A stretch of DNA of 64,000 bases from Entomortierella parvispora. Its lineage: Eukaryota > Mortierellomycota > Mortierellomycetes > Mortierellales > Mortierellaceae. Location of the stretch: positions 1,234,501-1,298,500 of the forward strand of contig OY752144.1 in NCBI GenBank assembly GCA_963573315.1, given 5' to 3'. The position numbers and the translations under genes were made by a program. The notes below the pieces were generated by a model. The model saw only the letters and a program-made list of their open reading frames with translations, did no database searches and was not told where the DNA came from. Below, one piece after another: positions 1-12,356 of the stretch (positions within the stretch are counted from its first letter, which is position 1; each line of letters opens with the position of its first letter).

Positions 1-328
1 TCGGAGAATGAGAATGTCCCGAGGAGGATGAAGAAAGTCTTTTGCTAACGTAGCAAAATGCGCTCGATCTGATTGATGCATGCATCCCCGGCCCGGCGCC
101 ATTCGAGTTAATTTCGGCAGTCACGCTTTTTTTTTGCTCTTTTTGTATGAGGGATATCGACTCAAATGTCAAATTTCAAAGCTGCCGTGGTCGGACCCGG
201 GCCCCTTCACTCCCATCTCTTCGACTAGAGGCCAAAGTCTTCCCACTGCAGTCAAGCTCGAATGCCAGTTGAGAACGTTCCTGATTTATTTGCAAGTTAT
301 CTCGCGCTTTTCCACATGCTGCAAGTAT
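1..328. other. Left edge, no gene recognised
   Basis: No reading frame here resembles a known protein. The stretch probably holds the 3' flank of the NAXD gene that starts to its right on the minus strand, and possibly the end of a gene lying outside the window. Confidence 0.4.
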
Positions 329-2058
329 TTAGCCATAGATGGCTGCACCCCAGTCTGCACGTGGACTTGCCCGCTCGTAAAACATTTCAAAGAAAGGCCC
401 TATCTCTGCCAGGACATCCGAGGCTTGCATTGCGCGTCCGTGCTTCTTGTACGCGAGCAGTGAGCATTGGCGATTGATTAGGCACGCTCCAAGGCACGCT
501 ATCATCCCAACGTCTTCTTCTCGGACTTCGCTCGAGTGCACCCACAATCCCTTTTGGTAGCCTACACCCCACGCCAATGATGTGGCAATAAGTCCTGTCA
601 GGACATCTCCTTGCCCACCTGATCTCTTCAATCCGCCGTCATTGGAGGCTGCGTGAACTAAATGTAAAGATATCATCGGAAACGGCGTAAATAAAGAATA
701 CATTAATGTCAACCGAGGAACGACTAAAGAAGAAATCACCATCCAAATCAGTCAGATCAGCCTAGTGTGCTTACTCTTTTGGCCATTAGAGATCAGATCC
801 GCTGACCCTTTCTGCACTACAATGACGCCACCCAATTCTCGGGAAAGCTTTTGCACCGATGTTTCGTCTCCCTGTTCGTTGCTGGCGTCGATTTCCTATT
901 TAACAAACAAAAAGGGTCTCAAGTAAGTCATTGGAAGAAAGTTATAAAAGACGCGTGTGTCTAGTTGCTCCTTCAGGTTCCAATGCAATATTTCGCTCTT
1001 ACCTTCGCTTTGCACAAGCGTTCAAACTCGACAAGGTTAGGTGTTAACACTGCTTTTTTGTATCCTTGCACCAACTCTGGTTCGTTTTGAATCAAAAACA
1101 GTCCATCCTATGAAAGTGAACACGTCACCAGTTAGGAGGTTGTAGAAAAGAGAGGGTCAAGCTTGACTAAAGATGACGTACCGCATCAATTACAATGGGG
1201 ATATTCATCTCCTTTGCCTTCTCGATCGCATGACGAGCACTCTGCAGCATGCCCTTATTTCTTGAGAGACCCGGGCCCACCACAAGGACATGGATGCGTT
1301 TCAACAGGTCGCCAATATCATCAAATGTCTGCGCCCATATCTCATGTGCCTTCTTCTCGTCCACAGCATTTGAAGTTGCTCTGATCTTGATATAAGGGTG
1401 GACGATGATATCGGGCGAATACGACTTGATGGCGGTCGCAGCATCTTCATCGCAAATTACATGTGCAAGGTCGGCGCCCTTGTAATTGATAGAGAAAGGC
1501 CAGTAGCTTGATTAACACAGTGCGTCATCCCACTTTCTATTTGACACGACATTTACCAATCTTAGAGCCGCCATGGCACTAAAGTAAGGAGCGCCAGTAT
1601 AACTATACTCGTGAGCCAAAAGAACGGACGTCAGGACTCCATAGTCAGCATGGCAGTAGTAGCAGCCAAATAATAAGATGTCAAAGTCGTTTGCCTACTC
1701 GCTAGAACCTCCCAGTATGCCAACGCGCCCTAAAGGTGAAACAAAGACAATCAATGTTAACTTCCAGGTTAAGAAGTAAAGTAAGTTCTCAAGAAGAGTT
1801 CTGGTAAAGAAAGGAATTACCTCCTTGTCCCTTGTGAAGGTCTACTGAGAGGGGGGGCACAAGGCTGCGATAATCCTTATAGGGAGGCATGGTCAAGGCC
1901 TCTTGTTGCGGGACAGTCAGGGGCATGACGCGTAACGGGGTAATGAGTCGATGGGAGTGAAAGGCGGCGACGGATAGAATGCTGTTGTGGAAAGGCAGGA
2001 CGAAGACGCGTAGGCGATGGGCAGGAAGGATGTGTCGAGCACTGAATGAGCGAAGCAT
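329..2058 (-). CDS. NAXD: ATP-dependent (S)-NAD(P)H-hydrate dehydratase
   Basis: Repairs damaged nicotinamide cofactors by converting the hydrated forms (S)-NADHX and NADPHX back to NADH and NADPH, using ATP. It belongs to the ribokinase-like YjeF C-terminal family. Exons on the minus strand encode, in order, [88 protein letters not shown] and, in the last exon, [14 protein letters not shown], the family's nucleotide-binding signature. About seven or eight exons are needed. The first ATG is at 2058; the reading frame extends to 2079 only through a GTG codon. The N-terminus ([19 protein letters not shown]) is rich in Arg, Ser and hydrophobic residues with almost no acidic ones, so a mitochondrial targeting leader is likely, with a second in-frame Met before PPYKDYR that could give a cytosolic form. 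The epimerase partner NAXE is not in this window. Confidence 0.9.
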
Positions 2059-2203
2059 TGGAGGTGAACTTATTTGCACAGAAGAATGGCGAAGGCACTT
2101 TTCTCGAGTCGACCCAGAGAAAGTGAAGTCACATGATGGATTTCAATTTTATTGAAGAAAAAAAAGGACGTGAGAAAGAAAACCAGCGAGAAGGCCGTCT
2201 GAA

Positions 2204-5200
2204 CTATGCTTCTTCGACTCCTTCCATAGCTTCAGACGAGACAGTGCTGTACACCTTCTTCTCTGGACTCTCTGCCGTCGCAGCTATCGTCCGTACGGTG
2301 GTTGTGGTTCCTTTCCTCACATCCTCGGGGCCCTCCAGAAGCCACTTCTGAAAAGGCGCCTCCAACTCTGTCGGATCTGACTCTTGCTCTTCCAATGTTG
2401 CCTTGAGCCATGCCTGCATCTTTGCTGAACGTCTTGATCTGTCCTCACTGTGCTTCTTCAGTGTCTGTCCAGAACCCTTTCGCTTGAAAAAGTCTTCTGT
2501 TGAGTTCACAAAGAAAATCTTGTATGTATTGATGCAGATCTTGACCTCCAGTCCACTGTGGGTGATAATGTCCTGTGGAGGCTCGTCAGGGATATGTTCT
2601 GGAAGGTTTCTCTTGAGGAACGTTGGGAAGTTGGAAGGAAGTACACCCTCAGTCGGCGTCAAGAGGACATAGCTATCAATGTAATAGCCCCACTTTTCCT
2701 CAGAAGAAATGGCGGTGTCCAGAGTGTAGTCGTTCTTGCTTAAAAGTTGAATGCTCATTGCCTGCTCATCCTTAACCTAGTCGATGACATGGAGATTAGT
2801 TCTCTGCCAATATGTAAACACCAAAAGAGGACAGAGTGTCACCTACATATTCAATCTTGTACAGGTTCTCATCACCAACGACTGCGTCCGCCTGCATGCG
2901 ATAAATGATCTGTTGCCGCCTGCTGTGCTTCTCGTGCTGTCGGTCCTTGACAAACATAGCAATAAGCTCATTGCACCGTTGGTCCGAGACGATTGTATGG
3001 GCCTGGCAAAGTCATAGTGTCAGTTTTTTAGTAGGAGAGTAAGCATCGCAAGCAGAATTGAATGGTTCTTAGGACTTACGTTCTTAATCAGAGCCTGGAT
3101 GACTTTATCCAGCGTGAACACAATATATGCTTTTGTGGCAAAGATGTATCGTGAACTCTCCTCGAACATCGATTGGTCGATTTCGCCATCAAATAGTTTT
3201 CCAAGCAAGCCAAGAAGTTTGGCGTAATAGTTGCCAGTGCCGTTCTTCAACTCGGCCTCGACTGGAAATGAGAGGGGAAGGCAGAGCGGAAGAGAAGGCA
3301 GACGGGGTCATTAGTATTTAGTAATTTGATACAATCCAACTTCATAGGAATAAGACGGACTCTCTTTTTAGCAAGCGTACCATCAGCACGATTGTCCTGG
3401 AGACCAAGATCGGCGGCTGCTGGGTTGATAATTTTGCGATCCGAAGCGCTCTTGCTCAGCTCAGTTGCAGTCAGCTTAATTGTTTCCAAGCGGCTGTAAA
3501 CAACTTGGTACAACCGGAAGAAACAATAGTACGTCGTGTTTCCGAAAAAGTTGAGCGCTGTTCGCTTGGTTTCTGTTGACCCATGCGTTGCACCAAGACT
3601 GGTCGGCTTGACGTCGTAGTTGCCAACTTGAATCCATGTGTTGCTGGGAGAGACTGCTCGATGCTGATCCCTGTCCGCAGCGACTGGTACCCTAGGGCCT
3701 GTCGTAGGTATTGAATCATCTTTAGGTTCCAGCTTCACTTGAGCATCGCCCTGTTTTGCTGTAGAGCCGTTTTGGCGTCCCTTTTCCGACTCATAGGCTC
3801 CAGGCACGAGATCGTCATCCCCCTCCATTACAACGTCTTCCTCGTTCATGAACTGGCTATCCAAACAAAAGAACTGTGGCACGAACTCCCTGATGAAGCT
3901 CTCCATCTTTTCTCGGTCACTGTTCGCAAAGGTGTTCTGCTTGTCGAGGTAAGATAGAATAATGTTGTTGGTGTCGCGGATGATGCTGGGGTCTTTGAAG
4001 TGGAATTGGAACTGGTAGCGGGGGCGAACTGAAGGAACAAGACGACTGTCGATCTGCTCACGTCGAAGAGCCTCAATTTCTGTCACAAGTGCCTTTGTCG
4101 CGACCATCTTCTTGTCTGCAGCCTTGAACGTCAATCCTTGGTGATCCAGAGCCTTGTAAAAGTTCTTGGAATCAATTTCACGCCAGACTTTGTTCCAATC
4201 ACGCTAAAATGTACAGAGGAAATGCGTTAATAAAATGTAGCCATATTCGCTCGCATCCGCATATTGAATTCCGTACCTGTGATTTCTTCCACTCTTCATC
4301 CTTTTGCTTCAGTCGCTTCAAGACAACGGGGACAGAGATAGCTGGGTTGTTGTGAAGAGCATCGATGACCTCCTGGCCACGTTCCTTATCGTAAACCTTC
4401 TTGATAATACGTTGGTAGATGGTCTTGGACGCCCCGCCCAGACCCTCTGGGAGCTTGAAGCGCGCTCGCTCGTCTAGTGACATGGCCTGGATTTGCTTGG
4501 CAATGGGCTCAAGAAGAGCAATGGTGTGCAAATTGGCCTCAATGTTCATGTCGAACTCATAGCGATCTTCCTCGCACTTGTGGAGAGCTTCCTCGTAAAC
4601 ATTCTTCTTGTGAGGCATGAATCCTTCGCCCTCAACAGACCAATTGGGGTGAGAAGCCCAAACATCATTCAAGACCTCCCAACACATCTCATCGCGTCCT
4701 GTGCACGGCAGCATTGTTTCCTAAGGGAGGTTGTTTCATGAAAAATGAGCTTAATAAGGAGTGGCGAAAGTTATGTCTTGAGTCGGTTCAGGTCGATCAA
4801 GCTCTTACATTCTTTGGAAGCAAACGGTAACTCTCGCCATACCGACGACAGGTGCTAAGGTCCACCTTGTGTCTAGGCGCTGCAACGTTCTCAATAATCT
4901 CGTCTTTGCCGTCCCAACCTACAAAGGCCTTGAACCATTCCATAAGCTCCTTATTGGGGGACAAGAACGTCTCGACCTTCTCGACCAATAACTTTCGGTC
5001 CAGAATATCTTGACTGAACAAGTTCAGGAGCTTAAGGAACTCATTATATGTCGCCTTGTTGCCTAGGAACTTCTTGACGCGGTCAAAGAATGCCAGTTCC
5101 TCTGCGCTGGCAAGGTTCTTCGTCACGACTGCCGGCTGAGAAGTTGAAATTGGGGGAGAAACCCCACCGGCCTCAGGAACATGAAAGTGCTTCACTCGTT

Positions 5201-7419
5201 TCTTGTTTGATCCTGGGACGCCTTCGGGAAGCGGTCGTTCATTTGTAGCAGCGGAGACTGCGCGCTTTTTCTTGCCTGGGCCTTGAATTACAGTGCCTTG
5301 CGCCAATTGCGATCCTTTCTTTCCGTACATGTCGTTAGGAGGGGGGCTGGGGAAATCTCCCACTATTGCATGAAGAGGAACAGGAAAATGTTAGACAAAA
5401 AAGGCTTGCTCGAAATAAATCATATTTCCATCTAGCTCTACCGGTCCTACCAGCCATCCCGTTGCTTAAAGTGCTGAGTACAGGCATAGTACGTTGAGGA
5501 GGTGCCGGAGTTGAGGGCTGCGGCATCATCTCATCGAAAAGATCTGGATTAGGAGGGTTGCCATTCTCTGGGAGGAATTGCTTAAACTCATCCAGAAGAT
5601 CGGGTGCATTTTTGAACAGCAAGGTGACATGAGAATACACCTGTGATTGTATAGATGGAAGTCAGCTTCATAGTTCTCTGATAGGTATCAATAAACAAAT
5701 CATATCGCGCCACTGCATACATCGGTGATGGGTTTCATCTCTTTCTGATAAGCCTGCAACAACTCCAAGAACTGCTTGTATGTCTCAGGGTCATTCGAAA
5801 ATCGATTCTACAAAAAAGTGAGCGAGAGGCAACCGTCAGACATTAACTAGCTGGTATCCCAGGCTGCAACTCTAGCTATAATCTGCACATACCTTGATCT
5901 TGTGAACATAGTTGATGGCGTGGTTAAATTCCACAGGCGTCTTCTTGTTGCCGGCACCGTTTTGCGCCACCGTAGGCCCCACAGCTTGGGAAGGAGGCTG
6001 GTTCATATATCCAGGAGAGTTGACAGGGGGAAGCTGGATCTGCGAGATGGAGGGGATCGAGGGCTGGTATCCGCCGCCAGGAGGCATGTGGTAGGACGAT
6101 TGGTTGTAGTGAGACGGCGCAGGTGGCGGGAGACGCTCAGGGATGACAATGGGCCCACCCATCTGTGTGGTTGTATGTCCCGAGGGTGTGGTGACTCTGA
6201 TCATGTTGGTTTCGTTGGGGCTGCTCAAGCACTCGATACGATAGCCAGGGGGCAAGAAGGTGTTGAATCCAGAAATCAATGTCGGATGTCCCTTGAACAG
6301 CGTGGATACTCTTTCAATGACGCCAGGGGTATCGATACTAGATCATGGAGTGGGAGGCAAGGCATCCCGGAAAATTAATTGAGGTTCACAGTCAAAAAAG
6401 TGACACGCAACGCGCCACCTCCTCGAAATTCGCTCGCCAGCCACATGAAAAGTAGCTGCCATTGCTTTCGTCGTATTCAGTCGACAGGATCCATAATAAC
6501 GACATCAATTGGTGATCATTCTACTTACTTTTGACTCTTGAAGTCCTTCATGATGTCCAGGAAGCGATTGTAGACATCAGGGTGATCCTGGAACTGAACC
6601 TTGACTTGATCCAGATATGACAGTGCATCCCTCACATTCAGAGGCCTGTAATTGCTTGCAGCAGACGACGCGGAAGAAGGGCCATTGCCAGGAGCTGGAG
6701 GCGTTTGCTGTGAAGGGGCCGGGAGTGGAGGGGCCGAACCAGGGCCGGGTCCAGGGCCCACATTGTTAGATGGTGGTGGGGCATTAATGGTCGAGGACAT
6801 ATGGGATCCGGGATGTGGTGCATGAGGGGGCTGCACGGCGTGCGGGGACAAGGCCATATGGCTTGGCTGAGGTGATGATGCCATGTGATGGTGATGGTGC
6901 CCTTCGGGGCCTTTGTGGCTCGCGGGAGGTCCGTGAGGAGGCGGAGCCATGATAGCAGAGCCATGTGCACTGTTCTGATGCACGTTACTGAGAGAAGGGC
7001 TTGTTGGCGGTCGCGACGATGGCATGGCTGACCCCGACCTTGGAGGGGGACCTCCTACCATGGACATTGGTGGCGGCGGCAAGACTGGGCCTCCTTGGTT
7101 GGGTGGAAGCTGGTCGGGTCCTTGGGAGCCACCACCGACAGGAGGAAGATGATGAGAGTATGGCGAGGCAGAAGGATGAGGCTGCATTGATCCTGAGGGT
7201 GACCTAGAAGGGATCAGTCAAGTCCAATAGACAATCAAAGGTTAGCAGATTGATCAGAACAATGAATTTTGCTCGTCAGCCCCACTTCGGTGTCGTCCAT
7301 TCTTAAGACTGGGGGACGCGGGTCCACTTTGGACGGGGTTGGACTTACGAGTATCCCTGCGGGCCAGGACCTCGAGACCACTGGGGTTTTTCCTCGGGAG
7401 GAGGAGGAGGAGCAGGCAT
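2204..7419 (-). CDS. SIN3: Transcriptional co-repressor SIN3
   Basis: Scaffold of the Sin3 histone-deacetylase co-repressor complex in the nucleus. The start exon ends at about 7349 and joins in frame to an exon beginning at 7203. A Pro/His/Gly-rich region (6650-7190) precedes three paired amphipathic helix domains: PAH1 ([20 protein letters not shown] at about 6650, continuing to FLPPGYRIE near 6240), PAH2 ([12 protein letters not shown] to [13 protein letters not shown], 5930-5570) and PAH3 ([12 protein letters not shown] to EWFKAFVGW, 5110-4920). The histone-deacetylase-interacting region follows ([11 protein letters not shown], then [19 protein letters not shown], 4840-4100), then the conserved Sin3 C-terminal domain to a stop at 2204. 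Roughly ten exons are needed, separated by introns of about 50-130 bp. ATG 7419 is chosen because the first intron (GTAAGT at the 5' end) joins it in frame to the next exon. The stop lies only about 145 bp upstream of the NAXD start. Confidence 0.95.
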
Positions 7420-7978
7420 CGGACGTTCAGACACGCAAGAGCTGGCTAAAGGGGAGTAGTGCTCTGATGAAGAGCGAATGAAAGCAAGGTCAGAAGCGAG
7501 ATTCAGGCGCGCGATTGGACGGAGGATTGCAAGAGACTGAACACGCACTGGTTCAAGGAGACAGAGAGACAGAGAGAGAGAAGAGAGAGGCAGAAAGCGG
7601 TGACGCGGAAGGTGAAAGCGAGCAGGACAAGCTGCGGGTGATGAGAGAAGAGAGGATGTCGGCAAGGACAGGCGGGTGATGGGGTGGAGGCGGAAAGAAT
7701 GGACAAAAGGGCAAAGAGGGGGAGAGACGAGAGGAGAAAGAGGCGCTTCGTCGCCTTTCGTGTGGGTGGTGGATGCGACAGCAGCCATTCGCAGCCGGTG
7801 ACTGGCTAACGGGTGGCTTGCGCAGGTGGCTTGTGGATCGCCACCAATTCTGACATTCTGACATCACGTGGAGATACCGCCACCAAATTCGTAGTTGCAA
7901 CTACTTCTGTGTATGCATGCAGTGTGTGTACAATACGTTCTAGTCTATCTATATGCCAGTTACGATGGAGGCTGTCAT
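7420..7978. promoter_or_regulatory. SIN3 promoter / 5' leader and uL5m 3' flank
   Basis: No convincing gene. On the SIN3 sense strand the part nearest the start is strongly CT-rich (7420-7720), with TCTCTCTGTCTCTCTGTCTC-like runs, as expected of a pyrimidine-rich fungal leader. Open frames here are low-complexity Ser/Leu/Pro reads of that tract. Confidence 0.5.
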
Positions 7979-8999
7979 TTACGCCTCCTTAGGTTCCGGA
8001 ACCGGTGCCAAGGCGACTTTACGTGTTGCCACGTTTGATTTTTGAAACGGCATGTTGAATCCGCTCATGAGCAACCTCGCCTCAAGGTTGGTGTATGCTG
8101 TGGTATTGAAGGTGATGTCGAATCCCGTCATCCGAGGATACATGTCAAAGTTGCTCTCGATCTCTGGAAACAATGAGAGCGCAGAGGGTGGGAACCCCAT
8201 ACCGATATTTCCTGTTCCATCCCCAGACCCCTCCGGTAAACCAGGCCACTCTTTCATCTTCGGCAGAACCACCTCGACCAGCTTGTCCAGGAACTGATAC
8301 ATCTTGTCGCCTTTCAAAGTCACCCTGCATCCAATTGGCATCCCTATGGAATCAATGGTGATTGTTGAGATCCATTAGCATCTCATCTCAGCTCACTGCA
8401 TCCTCTTAGTCCCAATTGGGAGGTTTTTTGTTACCTTTTCTCAGCTTCCAGTTATGAACGCCCTTCTTGGCAAAGATAACCTCTGGTGTTTCTCCTGTGA
8501 TGGACTGGATAGCCATGATTCCGCTCAAGAGGTTGTATTTGCTTGTGATTGCTTCCTTCATCATGCAATGGACGTCGATCTTGATCAACTCTGGGATTTC
8601 AGCGGACGAAGACGCCTTCTGTGCAGGCTTGAGGTGCTTATTGCCTTTCGGTTCGATCTTGAACCCTGCTGGGACCTGCTTCTTTGCTTTGTGGTGGTGT
8701 CTGTAAGTGGTGATCATGATATCCTCCTGCAAGGAGGTGGTATAGTGCTCTCGGAGTCGGCTAAGCCCCGTGGTATATACTGCAGCCTGAGGAAGAATTG
8801 TATTTTCGATGGGAGTAGTCGTTTGGCTGCCACTGCTCAGATTAGAAGTGCCCTGTTTCCTTTTGTCATTGGCCATGGCCCCGGCGGTAGTTTTGGACCG
8901 GATTTGTATAGCGGAGAATGCATGGTAAATCGGTGAGGTCTTTGGCAAAAGACCAAGATCCAGCGACGGCAGTGCGAATCCTCTAGGTTTGAATTGCAT
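7979..8999 (-). CDS. MRPL7: Mitochondrial large-subunit ribosomal protein uL5m
   Basis: Ribosomal protein L5 family (Mrpl7 in yeast), part of the central protuberance of the mitochondrial 54S subunit. Two exons (8435-8999 and 7979-8343) join through a 91-bp intron to give 309 residues; the junction restores LRKGMPIGCRVTL, the conserved G-x-PIGC-x-VTL block. Family motifs visible are ELIKIDVHC, EAITSKYNLLSGIMAIQSIT, MYPRMTGFDITFNTTA and ARLLMSGFNMPF. The first ~45 residues (MQFKPRGFALPSLDLG onward) are basic and hydroxylated, consistent with a mitochondrial presequence. The frame stays open upstream to 9224, but ATG 8999 is preferred because the upstream part is not conserved-looking. It is divergently paired with the lipase gene at 9277. 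Confidence 0.92.
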
Positions 9000-9276
9000 G
9001 CTTGCTTGCTCTCGGCGAGAAAATTGTTGAGAGGGGGCGACTCTGTGAACGCAAGCCCGAGGAATGAATGGTGTGAGGGAACGAAAGCTTTGATCAGATC
9101 GGGCTTGTTGACCCCGAAAACATGTGTCACGTGATTTGTAGTTCACCTTCCACGTGTCTGGTCGTGTGAGATGCGGCATGCGGGAGCAAAGGCCAAGACA
9201 GTGAAAGATGCCTCCATCGCTCATTCATTGTCTTCGCCCTCCTCACTCTCACCCTTCAATTACACCCCACGCTCTA
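9000..9276. promoter_or_regulatory. Shared divergent promoter, uL5m / lipase
   Basis: 277 bp separate the two divergent start codons, so 5' control elements of both genes must lie here or overlap the coding ends. I see no clear TATA box. CACGTG occurs at about 9126-9155 (tcacgtga and ccacgtgt), E-box-like cores that could be recognised by bHLH factors; this is inference. Confidence 0.45.
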
Positions 9277-11153
9277 ATGAAGGCTGTATGGCCCACCTCG
9301 CACGCTGCAGCAATGCTACTGCTGTTGCTTGCACCATGGCAGGCAACCTCTCTCCAGCTCCCATTCCAACGCGCCAGGCACAACCACCCGTCTTCCCCGC
9401 GGACACCAACAAACACGCCCTCAACCCAGGCCACCTTGACACCATACACCATGCCATGGGTGAACGAACTTCAGTCAATCTACAACACGTTTGGGGAGAT
9501 CAGAAACGACTCTTCGTGTCCTGCAGAGCTTGAAGACTGGGCTTGTGCGCCCTATCCTTTGTCGGAGCTTGATTTGATCCCCCCCGATGATGTTTGGCGC
9601 TTACGGCCCCATGTACGGACACCCTCAGGAGAGCCAAATAAGTCATGCCCACCTTTTGCTAGTTTGCTCATCTTATCCATCATCTCGTCTGCTCTTAGGA
9701 TATCAAAGCTGTTGTCGCTATTGGCGACAGTGTCACGGCTGGATTTGCGATGGTGTCAGGTAACGACATGCAGGTACGAACGTTAGCTCTGTGTGACAAA
9801 CTGGCTAACGCGCATTCTTTTCTCATAGGACGACCCCCATTTGCAACTGTGCTTGAGTTCCGTGGCAAAGTTTTTTCTGGAGGCGGTGATGATGGCGAAT
9901 ACACGCTGGCTAACTTTTTGAGCACATATGCCCATGACATCAAAGGCAGCCCGTCCGGAGTAACTCTCCCACTCGGTGCGATTATGAAACATGCATTCAA
10001 AAGCAGCTCCATTCCTCTTTCTGAAATATTGCTAACCGTGGTCTGCTGTGCCTCTGCTTGCCATTAGCACACGGAAAGGGTCTCAACATGGCAGTAAGCA
10101 TCGGAATTGATCTCCCTTTTTTAAAAAAAAAAAGTCTTGGCGCTCGCTTTTTACTCCTTCTCCCTAACCCGTGATCACAATATTGTTACCACTTCCATGC
10201 AGGTAAGTGGCGCGTTGGCTCAAACGTTGGCCCCACAGATTGAACGATTGCGTCGGCAGTTTGGCTGGGCAGGGTCCTATCGCCGTTACAAAAAGAAATG
10301 GAAGGTGGTCACTATCTTCATCGGCGCCAATAATCTCTGCCAGGCTTGTGAATCAGGGGAGGACACCCCTGAACATGCTGATCCTGAGGAGTACGGAAAA
10401 GCCCTGAAACTGGCCTTGCAGGATCTCAAAGACTCTGTTGGACCGGCGTTCGTCAACCTTGTCGGGATCTTTGACGTTACATTAGTGTACGAGCAGTCTC
10501 GAGGCTATCCGTATTGTGAGATGCTGTTTGACAAGATGCCTATTCCCATTTGCAGTTGTGCAACTAATAACGAATCCGACAGGAAGAGTAAGTCGAACAT
10601 ATTCCTGTTCCTTCTTTACGCTCGTTCTAAAAAAATCTCTCTGCGCTATGTCCGATAGAGGCGGGAGACTTGGCCAAAAAGTACAATGTAGTCATGAAAA
10701 GGATTGCTCAGGAGATCAACGAAGAGCAGGAAGGCTCTAGGACTTTTGGAGTTGTATTTCAGCCAGGATTGACAGACTTCAAGAATAAGTCCTCTCCTTA
10801 TGGACAAGGCTACCTGAGTGGTCTTGACTGGTAACGTCCTGCTCACGTGGATCATGAGTGAGGAGCCCATGTTAAACCAATTCATTTAACTCCTTTTCCT
10901 TTGTCTCAATCGTCTATCCAATGCCCAGCTTCCATCCCAATAGATGCGCCAACCAAGTCATGGCGATATCATTATGGAATGTAAGTAGACGATTGTCAGT
11001 CAAGCCTCAAAGGCAGCGAGTGTTTTTTTCATTAACTCATTGTTCTCTGATTGTTTCCAGAACATGTTCTCGAGTCGTGAAAACAAAAACAAACCTATTC
11101 AGCCACATGATATCAACATCTTTTGCCCAGGGCCAAATGATTATCTACAATAA
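9277..11153 (+). CDS. Secreted phospholipase B1-like GDSL lipase
   Basis: Predicted extracellular SGNH/GDSL-type esterase of the phospholipase B1 family, which hydrolyses ester bonds of (lyso)phospholipids. A signal peptide starts at ATG 9277 (MKAVWPTSHAAAMLLLLLAP). Exon 1 ends at 9612, exon 2 starts at 9699 and reads DIKAVVAIGDSVTAGFAM: the nucleophile Ser sits in GDSV. Exon 3 starts at 9829 (EFRGKVFSGGGDDGEYTLANF), followed by GLNMAVSGALAQTLAPQ, then the GxN block VTIFIGANNLC (about 10305). The last exons give YLSGLDCFHPN, where an intron splits the Cys codon and the Asp and His of the DxxH catalytic block are intact. Stop TAA is at 11151. About seven exons. The splice joining SGVTLPL to HGKGLNMA is the least certain. 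Confidence 0.88.
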
Positions 11154-11307
11154 CGCCTCCAATAAATTTCAGGAGAGGTCCTGGGACATGTCGTGCAGTT
11201 CAGGTCAAACGCAATGAGATTATATTAGGTGCGGATATTGTGGTATATATGACTTTTTTGGCATTCCCCGTCATTGTTTCCTTGATCCTCGAAGAGACAG
11301 TTACTAT

Positions 11308-12356
11308 TTAAGCCAAGAAAAGACCAACTGCAGAGGCCAAGACGGCGGTGGCAGCAAGAATGGCCTTGTTGGAGGAGGCAGCGCTGGCGGGCTTAGTTGG
11401 GGAAGTGACAGGGGCGGCGGAGGTAGAGTTGGCAGCGGGAGTGGTCACAGCCGAGGTGGTGGCACTGGGGGCCGCCGAGGGGGTAGCAGAGGTGGAAGCA
11501 GAGGCGGAAACAGAGGCGGAGACTGAGGTGGCGCTGGGGGATGAGACAGTGGCCGTGGGCGAGGCACCTCCGGGAAGAGCGCCGTCCACGCAGTTGGCGG
11601 CAGCGGGCAAGTTGCCGTCAGGATGGGGACCCGAGAAGTCCCAGTTGTCACCAAAGATGACGCGAACACCGTAGGTCGACTTTGAAACAACACAGTCGGC
11701 CTTGTTCTGGCAACAACGAATACCATAGACACCATCAATGGGCTCGATCACGTTCACAAAGTAGCCGTAGCCAGCGCAAGTGGCACCGACAGGCGCGCGA
11801 ATATCGTACTGGAAGAGAAAAGCGAAAGGGAAAAAATAAATAACAGGGTGTTAGAAACCATGTATTTCTCCTCATTAACAGCTCCATCAGGGGTTGTGGC
11901 CCTCGCTCGCTTTTTTGTTGGCACCAAAAATCACTTACTTGACCGCCAGCATCGCAGGGGTTCAGGCTGTACTTGGAGGGCTCGATTTGACCCTACAGTG
12001 TGAGAAGAGTGAAGTGTTTTCGTTAGTAAATGCCCTTCGGTACTTCTGGTACAGTTGGACAACTCTTTTCATTCACTAACAGTGATCTGAACCCAGCTGT
12101 CAGTGGAGGCCCAGTGAGCGCTCAGGACGAATCCATCAGGGAAGATCTTTGCGCCGGGAGCCTTGGGGTTAGCCTTGTTACAAAAAGCAATGGCGGCATC
12201 CTCGTTGGCAGCAATGTCTCCTCCAACCATTGGGGGAAGGAAGAAGCAGTAGCTGTCTGCCGAGTCCAAGGCTGCAATCTGGCCATCGATTTGGGCAGAG
12301 GCACCAATGGCAAGAATGGCGGCCGAAGCCAGGAAGGTGGATGTGGATGGACGCAT
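11308..12356 (-). CDS. Probable GPI-anchored secreted protein
   Basis: Three exons (12081-12356, 11939-11992, 11308-11808) give 276 residues. It has a signal peptide (MRPSTSTFLASAAILAIGASA), then a Cys-containing ectodomain with SYCFFLPP, AIAFCNKANP, NPCDAGGQYDIRAPVGATC, GYFVNVIEPIDGVYGIRCCQ and ADCVVSKSTYGVRVIFGDNW. A Ser/Thr/Ala/Pro-rich stalk of about 70 residues follows, and a short hydrophobic C-terminus (AILAATAVLASAVGLFLA) ends the protein. That layout is typical of a GPI-attached cell-wall protein. The ectodomain is not one I can name, so the function is unknown. It is convergent with the lipase (154 bp between stop codons). Confidence 0.85.
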